Positions 1 to 11,868 are shown, counted from the stretch's first letter. The stretch: DNA of 64,000 nucleotides from Irpex lacteus (GCA_001986395.2 MQVO02000036.1:62001-126000); one strand, 5' to 3'. Numbers and translations: made by a program. The notes: a model not told the origin generated them from the sequence alone.

Positions 1-607
1 GATCATAGTCTCTAGAAGACTAATACGCTATGATAGACGCATCACTGCACTCATAGCCCCTGGAGCGTTTATCTGCACTGTGTTCTTTGAGACACTGTGG
101 TTTGGTGCGTGCTATACCATACTTATGCAGTCGACACACTGAATCTGAACGGTGAACTGGATATATGCACCAGGTGTTCTCCTATTTATGTGGCTAGCAG
201 CAGGAATAGTATCCCTACTCGCCTGGCAGGAGCTAGCGGTCTTTTGCGCATTGAGGGCGCTTGACCCCGCCATTGGAGACGTTTGCCTGGATGTAAAACT
301 TAGTGGTGGGTTCGGAATGGCAAACTTTGCGATTTGTAGGTATCACTCTCTTCACCACGCTCCGCGCCAGCGCTTACACGAGTTGCCCACAGTACTTTTA
401 TACTACGGTGTTCTCGTCTCCCTAGCAGCTCTTGCTGCAGCTCGTGGTAGCTCCGTATGGTGGGAAGGCGCCTCGATAACTGATTTCGGTTACGGTCAAT
501 CTAAGGACACTCGATGGGCCGGCAAGGAAGGGGTGCTCGATAGCCCAACGGAGTTCAAGAGCCTGGACGTTGACTTCGTAGTGAAGGGCGCGAAGGTACC
601 TGTCTAA
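1..607 (+). CDS. MARVEL-like multi-pass membrane protein, 5' end outside window
   Basis: This is the 3' part of a small integral membrane protein. I read exons <1-104, 174-335 and 393-607. The phases fit at both junctions: base 104 plus GT completes a Gly codon, and T plus TA completes a Leu codon. The first exon gives a basic loop then APGAFICTVFFETLWFG, the second a helix around LLFMWLAAGIVSLL, the third a helix LLYYGVLVSLAALAAA followed by GSSVWW and DFGYG. The order of basic loop, helix ending FG, helix with a Trp, then last helix and a VW..S..DFGYG tail is shared with the genes at 2824 and 4393. This matches the MARVEL-type four-helix proteins common in basidiomycetes. The cellular role is unknown. 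The family call is by pattern only. Confidence 0.6.
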
Positions 608-1452
608 TACTGTCGTGTATTCCAGGCACATCGAGAAGGCCGCATTATCCTCAATCGCAACTTATTCACGGTGGCATCGGTATCCACACGAGCCTTACCT
701 CGCCGATCTTACTCCACGGTAGACAAGCTTTGACCTGCTTCCCCGCATTGCCAATGACAGGTTGATTGAGGGCAACTTGCAGTGAGAGCAGCCATCGGGC
801 GGCGTCGCATACACATTCCACTCGTTATGCACTGGTATCATCGGCTCTTGCTATATAGCGCAACAAGATGGGCATGGTCTGTAATGTGCACATAATTGGA
901 GAAATAATCTACTCCTCGTTTATCTCGCTCTCTACATCAGGTGCACTACAGACGCTGTGTGGATTAGACCCGCTTCTCCGGAGATAAGGCGTTCCGGGAA
1001 TGAGGATATGTTCTGAAGCTCTACCAGCAAGTACTTCGTGTAACGTGCTGAAATACAAACGGTACGCACATTCCCTTCCTCTTCTTTTATTCCCGTCACA
1101 AGCCGCTTATCTTGCTACGTGACGTAGGCTGCCTGTTTAAATTCTCGGACATAGGTGCTCCGCTATACTCTCGATTTACACATATATGTACTCCGAGATG
1201 CGAGGCAGAAAGGCTGATGATCCATTGGATGAAAAATGAATCTGAGATGAACATATGTTGAGCCTAACAAGAAGCTATTCAGATTTCATAACAGCTATGA
1301 CAGACGTCTATCTCTATAGTAACGTGTTCATTTGCGTTCATACTTTCGCGCTTGACTGACGACAGCACAGGTTTCGCAGTCTACGCACCGCGTCTCGAAT
1401 GGATCCTACTCACATGTCGTGCTATGTAAATTAATGTCTTCCGTTGTTCAAG
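608..1452. other. intergenic, no gene seen
   Basis: AT-balanced sequence with no coding continuity. Short open frames here lack splice partners and family resemblance. It probably holds the 3' untranslated region of the MARVEL-like gene to its left. Confidence 0.5.
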
Positions 1453-1732
1453 CACTGCGTAACCAGTGTCATCTTTCCAGAGGAAAGATGTGAGAAAAGC
1501 TACTGAATAAATGATTACATTTTCAGCGGCTTTTCACACGGAAAGATGTGCTGTTTTTCCTCGATTTTTTCCAACATCTTTCTCAAACTGTATTGAATTC
1601 CGACATTTGTATCTACCTTTAGTTTGACTTTTTACTCCGGAAAAGGTAACTACAAATTAAGTAATTTTTCTGGCATATTTTTCGATGTTGCTCGCATTTT
1701 TCCTTCGAAAATATGACACTGGTTACGCAGTG
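1453..1732. mobile_element. CACTA-type non-autonomous TIR element (MITE)
   Basis: The ends are perfect 20-bp terminal inverted repeats: CACTGCGTAACCAGTGTCAT at 1453-1472 and its exact reverse complement at 1713-1732. The trinucleotide AAG directly flanks both ends (1450-1452 and 1733-1735). A CACTG start with a 3-bp target duplication is the hallmark of the CACTA (En/Spm) superfamily. The 280-bp interior is AT-rich and non-coding, with subterminal motifs of the GGAAAGATGTG type repeated near the left side, so it must depend on a transposase encoded elsewhere. No second copy was noticed in this window. Confidence 0.8.
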
Positions 1733-2823
1733 AAGCTTCAAGCATGGTTCTCACGAAGCTCGATGAACCAACCGTTATGACACCAGGCGGTGATGGTTCA
1801 CGTCCGCTATTAGATGCGCCGGGCCTCTACCGGACAGACAACATCTTATCCGTAGCAATGATACCTCGATGGTGAGTGAGCATACACTTAATAGTCTCGG
1901 TAGTTCACATTTCAAACCGTAGGTCATGTGAAGGATAATGTTAAAGGATAAGTAACTAACGCTGCGTACGCAGCTAGACCCGCTACCAGGATGCCTTCGC
2001 GACCATACGCTGTGAATGCATTGTAACTTACACGAAATCTACCAATTGATCTACAACCACAGCCTGAGGCAAAGCACATCTCTGCAGGCCTTCGCGCCAG
2101 CGGCGCTCCGGCCAGCAGCTCTGTGCGAATTGTCACGGTAATGTATATAAATGGAACCACGTAAATTTAGATTCTGAGCCCTTTCCCAGCACTCGTGAGC
2201 TGTAAAGTGGCTGTCGACTGTACCAAGCTGGTGAGGAGCGCACAGCAGAGCAGCAAAAGGAAGGAGGTTACCACGATCACATGATTTTGCAGGAACACCG
2301 CCAGTTGAGCGTTGGACAATGCTGCCCCCTTCAACCCTAAGACCCTTCTCCCAGCTTAGACGCTGGTAGCGGGAATATGCATACCAAGTCAATGCACCAC
2401 CATTTCTTTTCGAACAGGGAATTATATGGCCGCGATCAATTCCCATTCCTCGTGCGAATTTAACGTACTGCTCGGCAAAGAGTAAGCAATGCGCTTACTC
2501 TCTGATAAATGACTACTCATACTAATAAAACAGCAGCTGTGAAGACTTGATGAGACAACCACCATCGTTAGTCGGTGATGTTAAGATGTGCCCTAGAAAA
2601 TCATTGCTCCCATCGTCATCATCTGAAAAGGTATTTAACTAGAGGTGATAATCTCTAGCTGCCAGAACCTCTCCTTCCACATTCATCGTATTTACTTCAA
2701 TACCCCTGGCGGGCTCTTCTTTCCTCTCGTCCCGGTTTCTACCATATTGCTCTTTATATTAAATTTCTATCTTGACCGTTCAGATTTCTTCCTCCTTGAA
2801 CAATTCTATCCCTAAACTCCACA
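1733..2823. other. intergenic, no gene seen
   Basis: There is no supported gene. The minus-strand open frames at 1924-2446 have no recognisable motif or splice context. The last 200 bases are pyrimidine-rich with TATA-like runs (around 2750) and probably form the promoter of the gene starting at 2824. Confidence 0.45.
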
Positions 2824-3654
2824 ATGTCAACACCGGTCTTGGTCCGCACTTTGCCTACCACGCGAGCGATAGTGTTTGGTGAGTGGCGAATAACGTTCGC
2901 TCCGGCGAAGATTTTTACTGATACAATCTTATGTGACAGGTTCTCTGCTCGTGTTCTCACTTGTGGGACTGGGTGCTAGCGCGGCCTTTCTATCGCTAAT
3001 AACGGGCAATGGGGGACTTCCCGATACTCGCACTGGTTTTGCTGTGGCGATACCCGTGCTCACATTAGTTTTCATCTCCCCGATGTCAGTAAAACTCTCC
3101 CGACAACGAAAACTTACCCGCTAAATACTGATACCCACTTCGCAGGCTCATAGTTGACTTCTTCAGGAGAGGCGCTTTCACTTCCATGATCATCGTTGAG
3201 ATTCCCGTTCTCGGTACGCTGCCTGCACCGATCACTCTTTGGAAGATCCTCACGGTCGTTGTTAAGGGCTATTGTTTATATTATGGCTTGTGGATGCGGC
3301 CTGGTCTTCAAACTTTCTCTCGCGAATCCAGTCCACGTGTGCTCTCACCACTATTACTGGTAGCCGAGGGCAGGTTGACTCGGAGTTGAATCTGCTTCAG
3401 TCGGTCTGCACAGATATTAAGCTTACAGTTGCGTTTGGTTGGTTGGCCTGGATTCCCCGTACGTGTACATCCCATCTCCATACACCGCAATGTCTGACCA
3501 TACAATAGTGCTCGGATACTTTTTGACGCTCCTCACGGTGTCTATCATCGGTGCCCAAAAGGGAGCGTCCGTATGGAAATCGAGTGTCCGGGATTGCGAC
3601 TTTGGATATGGAAGTTCTTCGCGGCGGTCTGAGGACAAGATGGAGGTGTACTAG
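2824..3654 (+). CDS. MARVEL-like four-helix membrane protein
   Basis: I assemble exons 2824-2878, 2940-3084, 3146-3213, 3267-3458 and 3509-3654. All have GT-AG borders and compatible phases, giving 201 residues. Helix 1 is SLLVFSLVGLGASAAFLSL, helix 2 covers AVAIPVLTLVFISPM, then comes a basic loop with RRGAFTSMIIVEIPVLG, helix 3 begins LLFILWLVDAAW, and helix 4 is LLGYFLTLLTVSIIGA. The tail is GASVW then DFGYG, as in the neighbour at 1-607. Two Cys residues in the last extracellular loop are typical of these proteins. In fungi MARVEL proteins act at eisosomes or in vesicle traffic, but the substrate or partner is not visible here. The start ATG was chosen because the preceding sequence is non-coding. 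Confidence 0.65.
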
Positions 3655-4392
3655 AGAGATAGGTATATTCTCTGCAAGGTAGTACAGCGTTGCAGAAGCT
3701 GTATACTATTATCTGGGGAATGGCGAGGGCCGCTCACAGTATTAATGTGACGATGTGGTCAAAGACCCGACTTTGGTACATTCACTGGATGAAAGACTTG
3801 ATTCGAAGGACGTCTGGAGAAATGTCTTTGAATCTGCTCGCAAGAAATCCATGCTGGCGGCCGATAGAGGTTGCTTTACTTTATCATTTGATGCATCTAC
3901 AGGTGTCATAGTGTGTGGCAACACCCGTCTCTTGATGTCTGGTTTTGTCCTGATGATCATTACAGTACCTGCTAACTTTCCTAGAAGCGCGTCGAATTAC
4001 CAGATACGCATGAGTGTGTACTTTGCAGAGGATAGCCAACACTACATCTGTTAGCTGGAGCTGGGCGAGCCTCGGGATGGGAAGGTCCGTGTATGTCGGC
4101 GTCTGGCCTTCCTTTCCGTTCCACGAGATGTTGCACTGACCTCCCTTTGCCAGTTAGATTCCATATGATGGAGCCGTGACGTCCGGACATCTTTGTTACA
4201 TGCCAAATCGCGCAGTCAGCGGGTACAGTGCGCGCTCTGACGAAAGTCTAATGCTATGTGTATAAGGAAGCGGGGTCAGACAGGACCCGTACTACACAAC
4301 CTTCCTTCTAACCTTCGTATTCTTTCATTCGTACGCGCGAGGTCTGCCAGCCTGAAATCTCTGTTGTATGCAATCGCTGAGACGACAGTAGA
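3655..4392. other. intergenic, no gene seen
   Basis: The open frame at about 3755-4054 has no family resemblance and no convincing splice partners. No further MARVEL-like exon was found in this gap. Confidence 0.4.
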
Positions 4393-5377
4393 ATGGGCTG
4401 GCTCCACAATTTTCGTCTGTGTGTTCTTTGTGAGTTCACTTGCTATCTCATGTGTTGTCGCGCCTACGCTAATGGAATGTACTATCCTCCGCAGACTCTA
4501 TCACCCTTTTTTCTCTAGTTACCGTTGTTCTCATTTCTCAGTCATTGCACTTGCATTTACCATCTACTACTTTCGCCATCACGAGTTTGACAGTATCCCT
4601 CCTTGATGTTATCACGTTCCCTATAATGTGGGTAGTCAATAATTGAGTTGTTCATACAAGCAGAAGCTGACACAACTATCGCAGTATTTCATTAGACTAC
4701 TTCCAGCACGGTGCACATGCCTCCCCAATAATCGTGGAGATCTTTTGGTTCGGTACGTAAAGCCTGCTCCCAGGTCTGCGAGTTACGCACGACTAATGAA
4801 TCACTGTAAAGTGGTATCATGCACAGTTTGGTTGGTCGCTGTTGGGCTCGGTGCAAGGTTTTTCACAGAGCATTCAGAATTCTGCTCTGTGTCAGCGTCA
4901 CCCTGCCAAACGATGCGAGCCTCTGAAGGACTTTCCGCCATGATCTCTGTGATACGTAGGCCGTGTTCTGCTAAATGATGTTGTCACACTGATGCTGACA
5001 CAAGCCTGATAGTTCTCGCATATGCCGGCACACTTATAATCGCATCCACAATTCGCTGTTTTACAGAGCTGAAAGGTAGCAGGATCTGGATGGGAACCGT
5101 GCGCGAAACATTTTCTCAGAATAAGACCAAATCTGTCATTCGTACCAGCTATAACCCGTCCGTACTCGATATCTTCGCGATCAAGGAGGAGGACGACCCG
5201 TTCCAGCGCACCCCTTCCATTAGGGCTAGTTTATCTCCTACATTCGACATCGACGGCCATGATTCGCTCACTTCGCCCACGCCCATAAGTGCAACTTTTC
5301 CACATACCCCAGCCGTACCCAGCCCTCTCATACAGCCACCGACACCCATGTATATACGTTCAACGATTTCCGTATAG
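4393..5377 (+). CDS. MARVEL-like membrane protein with long cytosolic tail
   Basis: Exons 4393-4429, 4495-4627, 4685-4752, 4827-4955 and 5013-5377 join in phase to 243 residues. The first helix is ITLFSLVTVVLISQ, the second lies around SLTVSLLDVITFPI, the third around VWLVAVGLGA, and the last is LLAYAGTLIIASTI. The loop before helix 3 ends GAHASPIIVEIFWFG, parallel to the other two genes. Unlike them it has a C-terminal tail of about 90 residues with an acidic EEDDPFQRTPS segment and many Ser/Thr-Pro sites (SPTFDID, SPTPIS, PPTP), which look like proline-directed phosphosites. The tail reads cleanly to its stop. The third member makes this a local cluster that probably arose by old tandem duplication. 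Confidence 0.65.
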
Positions 5378-5512
5378 GGAGGCTATGTTGAGCTGACATC
5401 TTACAACCAAATGTCTTACGTCTGTGGTTGTGTGGTACGCCGAGTAGTGTTTTGTTACAACTCCGATGACGGTAAAAAGCGACTTGCTGTGAAATACCAC
5501 GAAAAGAAAACA

Positions 5513-5598
5513 TGGACACACTGGGAATTGAACCCAGCACCCCCCGCAAACGCAGACTAATGCTAAGCGGATGTGATAACCAACTACACCATGTGCCC
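5513..5598 (-). tRNA. tRNA-Ala (AGC) with a short intron
   Basis: Read on the minus strand, the acceptor stem GGGCACA pairs with TGTGTCC followed by discriminator A. The third pair is G3-U70, the alanine identity element. The anticodon stem TCCGC/GCGGG encloses TTAGCA, so the anticodon is AGC, followed by an intron of about 12 bases after position 37. The T arm is CTGGG TTCAATT CCCAG and the variable loop has five bases. A T run follows the 3' end on the minus strand, as expected for a Pol III terminator. CCA is not encoded. Confidence 0.92.
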
Positions 5599-6416
5599 TT
5601 TCAAAGGTTAGCTTGCTAAACCGTATCAGCCCAACTCACTTACTCAGCGGGGACCGGTGATCCCCGAGACTTTCAGAGGACCCGCTCCGCCGTGACGTAC
5701 GAGTCCCGGTGACAGTCATCGTCGTGCTCAGCATTCCGACTCCCGTCCAGTTTGAACCTCATGCATATACGGCCAATTGTAGGTTCAGGCCTTTACACGA
5801 GTTTTCACTTTACTGACAGAGATTCTGGAACAAATATAGCACGCTAGCCTACAGCACCCATACCCTTCCAACGGATTGATGCTCATGGCCGTGAACCCTC
5901 AGCGGGCCGGTACAGTGAATGTCTACACGCACATAAATCCGTGATGAAGGCATGACTTTGCTTGGCTGAAGGCACTTGAAGGCCCTGTTGGGGCGCGTTT
6001 ATCCGAACGCGATCACTCGCGGCCCTTCTCTTCCAATTGCGAGGGACAGGAGTTGTCTGCTATTTCTACTCGTGCCATTTGATCGTGCAAGTTTCTCCAT
6101 TCACCGAGAGTAAGTATGCATCCCATGACCTTTGGAACCACCTGACACTGACTTCGTGTGCCGCATTGAACCTGTAGAGCAGAGCATGATGCTGTATGTC
6201 GTGTTTGCAGACAAGGACAAGTGAGGGACCTGCCGTCCCGCAGGTGAAGAACTTCGGTTATAGAGCTCATCTGACGACCGGAACACATGCAGGCAAAAGC
6301 CAAAATTTCTGCTACTGTCTCTGACGTCAGCCAAGCACGCCTATAAGTAGTGGGATGTATGCGAAGTGTTGTATCACTCAGCCGTAGCAACAATCCGGGG
6401 CCTGCTCGACACAAGT
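5599..6416. other. intergenic; promoter of first GH12 gene at right end
   Basis: No gene was supported. The antisense open frame at 6013-6414 is uninterrupted but has no family likeness and covers the promoter. A perfect CRE-type palindrome TGACGTCA lies at 6322-6329 and a TATAAG box at 6342-6347, about 75 bases before the start codon at 6417. Confidence 0.45.
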
Positions 6417-7378
6417 ATGTTTTCTAAGTCAACGTTCCTCCTTCTCCCCGCCGTCCTTTCCGGCGTGTTCGCTTCCCCTACTCCTCTCGACCTCGAGTCG
6501 CGAGCAAGCGCCGTCGATACATCGTCTCACTGCGGACAATGGGACACAGTCACGGCAGGCCCCTACACCCTTTACCTTGATCTCTGGGGTGAGGGCAATG
6601 CCAGTTCGGGATCCCAATGCTCGAACATCATCAGCTTGAGCGGCAGCACTGTCTCTTGGAAGACTACGTGGACATGGACCGGTGGCTCTGGCGTGAAGAG
6701 CTTCTCCAATATTCAGCTCAACCAAGGGGTCAACAAGCAGCTTAGCGCTATCACGAGTATGCCAGTAAGCCTTCCAATTATCTAATTTCTTTTTTTAATT
6801 GCTTAAATTTTTTCTGCACCTAGACGACATGGAATTGGTCACAAAGCTCCTCCGGTAGTATTGTCGCTGATGTTGCGTATGATCTCTTCACCTCGAACAC
6901 CTCTGGTGGCTCAAATGTGAACGAGATCATGGTCTGGCTTGCGAACTACAACGCCGGGCCTATCTCTTCGAGCTACAATTCTGCGGGACAGCCCGTTCCC
7001 GTCGCTTCCAGCATCACCCTCGCTGGACACACGTGGAACTTGTACAGCGGTTCCAATGGTGCAAACAACGTCTTTTCGTTCTTGCCGACCAGTGGTACCA
7101 TCACCAGCTTTAGTGGGGATCTTAAGCCATTCTTCCACGTGAGTTTAATGCATCACCTTAGGTTCCTACTACTTATGTTGACCGTTCGCAATAGTACCTC
7201 GTTCAACACGAGGGCGTCAGCAGCTCACAGTACTTGGTCACTGCCCAAGCTGGAACTGAGCCTACCTCCGGCTCCGCCACTTTGACGACGTCAGTTGTTC
7301 ACTCGAATTCGCGTCAAATGCGTGACACTAACCCCCCGTTCAACATCCAGGTCATCATACAGCTTGGCCATCAACTAA
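6417..7378 (+). CDS. secreted GH12 endoglucanase/xyloglucanase, copy 1
   Basis: Glycoside hydrolase family 12 enzymes cut beta-1,4-glucan or xyloglucan outside the cell. Exons 6417-6764, 6824-7138, 7195-7289 and 7351-7378 give 261 residues, a normal length. A signal peptide (FLLLPAVLSGVFA) leads, followed by CGQWDTV and YTLYLDLWG, the conserved SGSQCSN, and KTTWTWTGG. The nucleophile Glu is in NEIMVWLANY and the acid/base Glu in GTEPTSG near the C-terminus, so both catalytic residues are present. All four exon borders are shared in position and phase with the gene at 8110, so the pair arose by tandem duplication. A TATAAG box lies about 75 bases upstream. The substrate (cellulose or xyloglucan) cannot be told from sequence alone. 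Confidence 0.93.
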
Positions 7379-8109
7379 ACAAAGAAAAACGATCACAAGG
7401 TTATTGCGTAGGTCAAGACGGTTGGGTATGTGGGAGAACTGTATTCCAACTAGGAATATTCGAAATCATGATTATCTGACACATCTTGAGGACGGCCGGT
7501 TGACTGGACCTCGCATCATCAAGTTGACATATCAGCTGTCTAGCCGCGTGCTCATCACTGAGATAACTTACGCGCATCCATAATTGTCCCATACTTGATG
7601 GCTCCTGGCCATGATGCAGAAGCCGTATTTTTTGTCATACATTCAGCACGGGAGTGTCATAAGCACTTCAGACTTTAATGTTCAACGTCAAGGACCGGGC
7701 GCTCTTGGATCATCTAAGCCTGGGGGGAAATTCGTCAATCCGCGTTACTCGATCGTAACTACTCGTTGCTATCAGACTTTCATGGAGGTAAGTATGATAA
7801 TTCTTACAACCGGCCCCACAGGCCCAACCGTTCTCCCTTACGCTTGAAGGTGAGCCCTCTCCCCTGACTTTCTGGGCCTGACAAGCCATGCGGAACACAT
7901 AGAGGTACAAACTCCGTTAGCAATATACTGAGTGGTAACATGACGCGAACGACGTCCGGCCCTGGAAGGAGCTTCCTTATAACTTCGGATGCAGAACGCA
8001 TGCAGTTCTCGCAATATCACTTCACGCTGGGTCGCATACATAAGGTCAGCACTGTAGCCTATAAAGCATCTGCGCCAACGACCTCAGCGCACCTCACCAC
8101 TCTAACAAT
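7379..8109. other. intergenic between GH12 genes; TATA box near 8060
   Basis: No coding sequence was supported. A TATAAAG box at 8060-8066 stands 50 bases before the ATG of the second GH12 gene. The short open frames here do not splice into anything. Confidence 0.45.
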
Positions 8110-9084
8110 ATGCCCTCCAAGCTGACGCTCGCCCTCCTTCCTGTTTTCATCGCCAGCGTTTTCGCTTCTCCCAGCTCTCTCAATATCGAGGGCAGAGCCA
8201 GCAACGTCGATACCTCGTCTCACTGCGGTCAATACGACACCGTCACCGCAGGGACCTATACTCTGTTCGTGAATCTTTGGGGCAAGAAAGATGCTACCTC
8301 GGGCTCCCAGTGCTCCAATATCAACAGCCTGAGTGGTAATACTATCGCTTGGAAGACGACATGGAACTGGGTTGGAGGTACTGGCATCAAGAGTTATTCG
8401 AATATTCAGCAAAATGCTGGTATTAACAAACAGCTCAGTGCAATCAAAAGCATTCCTGTGAGTACCAGAAGTATCCCATCGGCACTCTCGCTCCGCCCTT
8501 GCTCAGTCATCCGTCTTTCAGACTACGTGGAAATGGTCGCAAATGTCGTCTGGATCCATTGTTGCCGACGTTGCTTACGACCTATTCACCGCAAACACTG
8601 CTGGAGGCTCTAATGTCAACGAGATTATGATCTGGCTCGCGAACTACAATGCTAAGCCCATCTCGTTTAACTGGTCCGCCCAGGGCGACCCTATACCGGT
8701 GGCCACCAGCATCAGCCTTGCTGGACACACCTGGAACGTGTACAGTGGTTCGAACGGTGCCAATAATGTCTTCTCTTTCTTGCCGTCAAATGGTGGTGTC
8801 CTTACCAGCTTCAGTGGAGATCTCAAGGTGTTCTTCGACGTAGGCCTTGTATAGTAGAATTCATTCTGCGTATGATACACTGACAGTATGTATCTATAGT
8901 ATTTGGTCCAGCACCAAGGAGTTCAGAGCTCGCAATACTTGGTGACCGCCCAAGCGGGTACGGAACCCACCACTGGTTCAGCTACGCTCACAACGTATGT
9001 TATCTCTTTGAGCGGACTTCGCGAATAGTGATTGAGACTGCGTACTTTTATTCTAGGTCATCATATAGTTTGGTTATCAATTAA
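8110..9084 (+). CDS. secreted GH12 endoglucanase/xyloglucanase, copy 2
   Basis: Exons 8110-8457, 8522-8839, 8900-8994 and 9057-9084 give 262 residues. The signal peptide is LALLPVFIASVFA. GH12 landmarks are SHCGQYDTV, FVNLWGK, SGSQCSN, KTTWNWVGG, VADVAYDLFTANT, the nucleophile region NEIMIWLANY, and the acid/base region GTEPTTGSATL. The last exon is only 28 bases and encodes SSYSLVIN, as in copy 1. The proteins are clearly paralogous but differ at many positions (for example Gln versus Asn around the mature N-terminus and the loop before the last strand), so they may differ in substrate preference or induction. Transcription probably starts at the TATAAAG box 50 bases upstream. Confidence 0.93.
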
Positions 9085-9204
9085 GGAAGATGTGTATCGT
9101 TAGGCTACTGATGGCATATTGAATTTCTGCGTGTATGGACCATGATAATGCACTGGTGAGACAGTGATTGATATCTATCTCCTGACGAGCCTGCAGAGGC
9201 CCCT

Positions 9205-11308
9205 CTAGTGCTGTAGGCCGGTCTCATGGGTACCGTGCGCTAATCTACGTTTAGCCTCCTCTCGGTTCCTTTCAACGCCTTTCTTGACCTCTTTCTCCCA
9301 GTCCGTCCCAAGCCACACGGCTGCGTACTCACCTAAACCGACAATAAATAGGGCAACTACTTGACCTACGTGTATAGTCAGAGTCTGGTGCTCGGTAAGG
9401 CTGTCGATAGACTTACCGATCCACAGACCCTGTAGGCCCAGATGAGTGCGCGGATGGAAAGCAAGCGTGATTCCCATAGGGAGAGCCAGTACATAATACG
9501 CTACGAGGTTGAACAGCGCTCCTAAATGCTGTCGGCCTGGTCATGTTAGGACACTAATCGGAGATGTGTACTGTGTCTAAGACTCACCCTGTCCACGTAG
9601 TACACCACCACAGGAACCAGCAAGGCCATCGGCAACCTAGCAAGGCGATTCAGCGTCTTGATAGTTGCTTTAGCCTAACATGACGTACCTGGAATGAGGC
9701 GACTAAAGGCATGACCTTGCCAACTAGTCTAACAACGTCGACGTCGTCACTGAATATCTTGCCAAAAACCTGCGATATCGTGGGTAAACTTCACCAGTCA
9801 AGTCTCGATGTTACTTACATCCTTCGTTGCGATTAGAACAACCATAATTACAGCCCCGACTATCACACTGAGCGCAGCAGAGGCATGGCTGGCATGTTTT
9901 GCCCCTATTGCAGAACGCAAACCGATTAGATTTCCCACCCGAGTCGATGCCGCCACACCTGGATGAAGGATTAATCAGTCATGATGCCAGTATACGACTG
10001 CATGACTGCAGTTACCGATGCCGAAGGGGATCGTGTTAAGGACTGTTGAGACTTCAGGACTGTATTCACTTGAATTGAAGATAGATACACACTCTGATCT
10101 GCTGTCATGATAATTGACTGAGCCGCGAGGGGTAATGCACCTAGTCTTCCCGCAGCCAGAGCAACGATTTCAAAAGCCGCCCTAGGAGCAAATTTAGATG
10201 TCTAACACCTCTTCCGAAGCTCTACGCGTACCATTCCGTGCCAACCATGAGCATACCAGGTATCGCAAGTTGAAGAAACGTGAGACAGCTCCTAACGTCA
10301 AAGACGATTCGTGGCTGTAGACCACCCCATGTCTTGTTGCGAGCGTGGGTTGGCGAGAAGTATGTGACAGTAATCAAAATAAAGAATGAAACCCAGTAAG
10401 TGAGGGAGATCGCAACCGGTGATCCCAGAAAACCTAGCGGCGTGTGATACACAAATATGATATTGGCCACGAGGTTGATAGGTGCGACGGCGATGAGTAC
10501 CGTAGTAGCAGCCCTCATGATACCTGCGAACAGTCAGCGCTAGTCAACATCCAACACTCTTTACTGATTTTCATTGGCGTACCTTGGCATTGTAGGTACT
10601 TCTTCAAGCTCTCAAACGCGATATATCCAGGGGCGCCGGCGATTAGAACCCGTAAAAACCGCTGAACGTCATGGCTCAGACGCTCATCTTGACCAAACAG
10701 TCGTAGAACGGGATATACAAACGTCCACAAAATCGCGACCGGCACGAAGAGTAACCAGAGGAGGAAAATGCACCGTTGTAGGTGAATAGAGACGTCCGTA
10801 GGCCGATCACCTCCTGTGAATGCCTGTGATCCTAAGGTATCGAGAGCCGTGGTGCCTCCAAGAGCAACACACCATCCTACAGACAGGACAAGATTGTGGG
10901 ATCGCGTACCTCACACGGTCAGAGAAAGAAAGTACTAGCCAGTGACCATCGCGAACATCAGGGAGAACGCGGCTGCGGACAGCTCATCAGGCCCAAGCCG
11001 CCCGACGACCAGGATAGAGACAGTTTGGATAGAATTTTGGAGGACATATGTAAGTATCACTAGATTAAACGAGTTTAAAAGTGGTAAATGGTGTTGTTCG
11101 AACGTACCAACATACCTGGCACTGAGTCCACCAGCAACGACGTGAACAGAGGCCCGACGCTATTGGCGGTCGATGTCGGCATTTGCCGACTTGGCACTCC
11201 TGTTTCGTTTTCAGCAACTGTTGTCGTTTCGTCCGTGTTGTGTAGCGACGAATGCCGCTCAACATCGTCCGCGAGCAGGGGTCGTCTTTCGTCTGCAGGT
11301 GAGTGCAT
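9205..11308 (-). CDS. MATE family efflux transporter
   Basis: This is a multidrug and toxin extrusion (MatE) antiporter of the fungal ERC1-like type, with about twelve helices in the plasma or vacuolar membrane. The N-terminus (from ATG at 11308) is cytosolic with ERRPLLADD, then exon 1 ends VDSVP and joins [15 protein letters not shown] in the next exon at about 11055. [39 protein letters not shown]-type [40 protein letters not shown] with [12 protein letters not shown], and [14 protein letters not shown] follow in the canonical order. The gene is cut into roughly ten exons by introns of about 50-60 bases and ends at TAG 9205-9207. The order of motifs is complete, so I expect it to be functional. 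I placed only the outer borders and the first intron precisely. Confidence 0.9.
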
Positions 11309-11868
11309 GTTGGTGATTTCAGTGAAGAATGGGTGGGGGCTCTGACTATACTACCTCCAGACTTTCCAGATTTAACGGCGAGTCCGGCGGCTCGACATAG
11401 CTTATCTTCTGTGCGGCTTGCACAGTTAATCCGCTGAGTCTTGGGATCCCTATCCGATATCAAATGTGCCATTATCGGGCTGAAACTGCTTCATCGACTT
11501 CCGGTTAGCCCTTTCAGTCCTTCCGACCGGATTTTTTGCCACAGTAAGTCGTCATGTCCCTCCTCATACGCAGCGTGTTTGATTCACCCACTCGATGCCA
11601 GCAATCCTGTGATAAGAGCTAGCCAATAGTCCACCACATATTCAATGGCCTCGACCTCTACTGGTTCCTTTCTACTTCCATTAGGGTAGATGGTCCGCAC
11701 GGACAGCTAAACACGCAGCAAGATAACAGTCATGGGGTGGGGCATGTGTATCCCCTTAGCGTCACTCACTGCCTCGAGGAGCCCTCAGAATTACCCTTTA
11801 AAAAGGCCCTTGCTAACGAGTTGACCCGCTCAGCATCTGCTCTATCGATCATCCCCACCTCAGCCACA
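11309..11868. other. divergent promoter region, MATE and agmatinase
   Basis: The divergent upstream region of the MATE gene (minus) and the agmatinase-like gene (plus). No open frame here has a recognisable product. CT-rich stretches lie just before the ATG at 11869. Confidence 0.4.

Noticed and set aside
2051..2446. Minus-strand open frame of 131 codons between MARVEL-like genes
   Set aside because: No recognisable motif, no splice partners, and another open frame overlaps on the same strand. Probably chance.
6013..6414. Minus-strand open frame of 133 codons upstream of GH12 copy 1
   Set aside because: Covers the promoter with CRE and TATA motifs of the GH12 gene; composition does not look coding.
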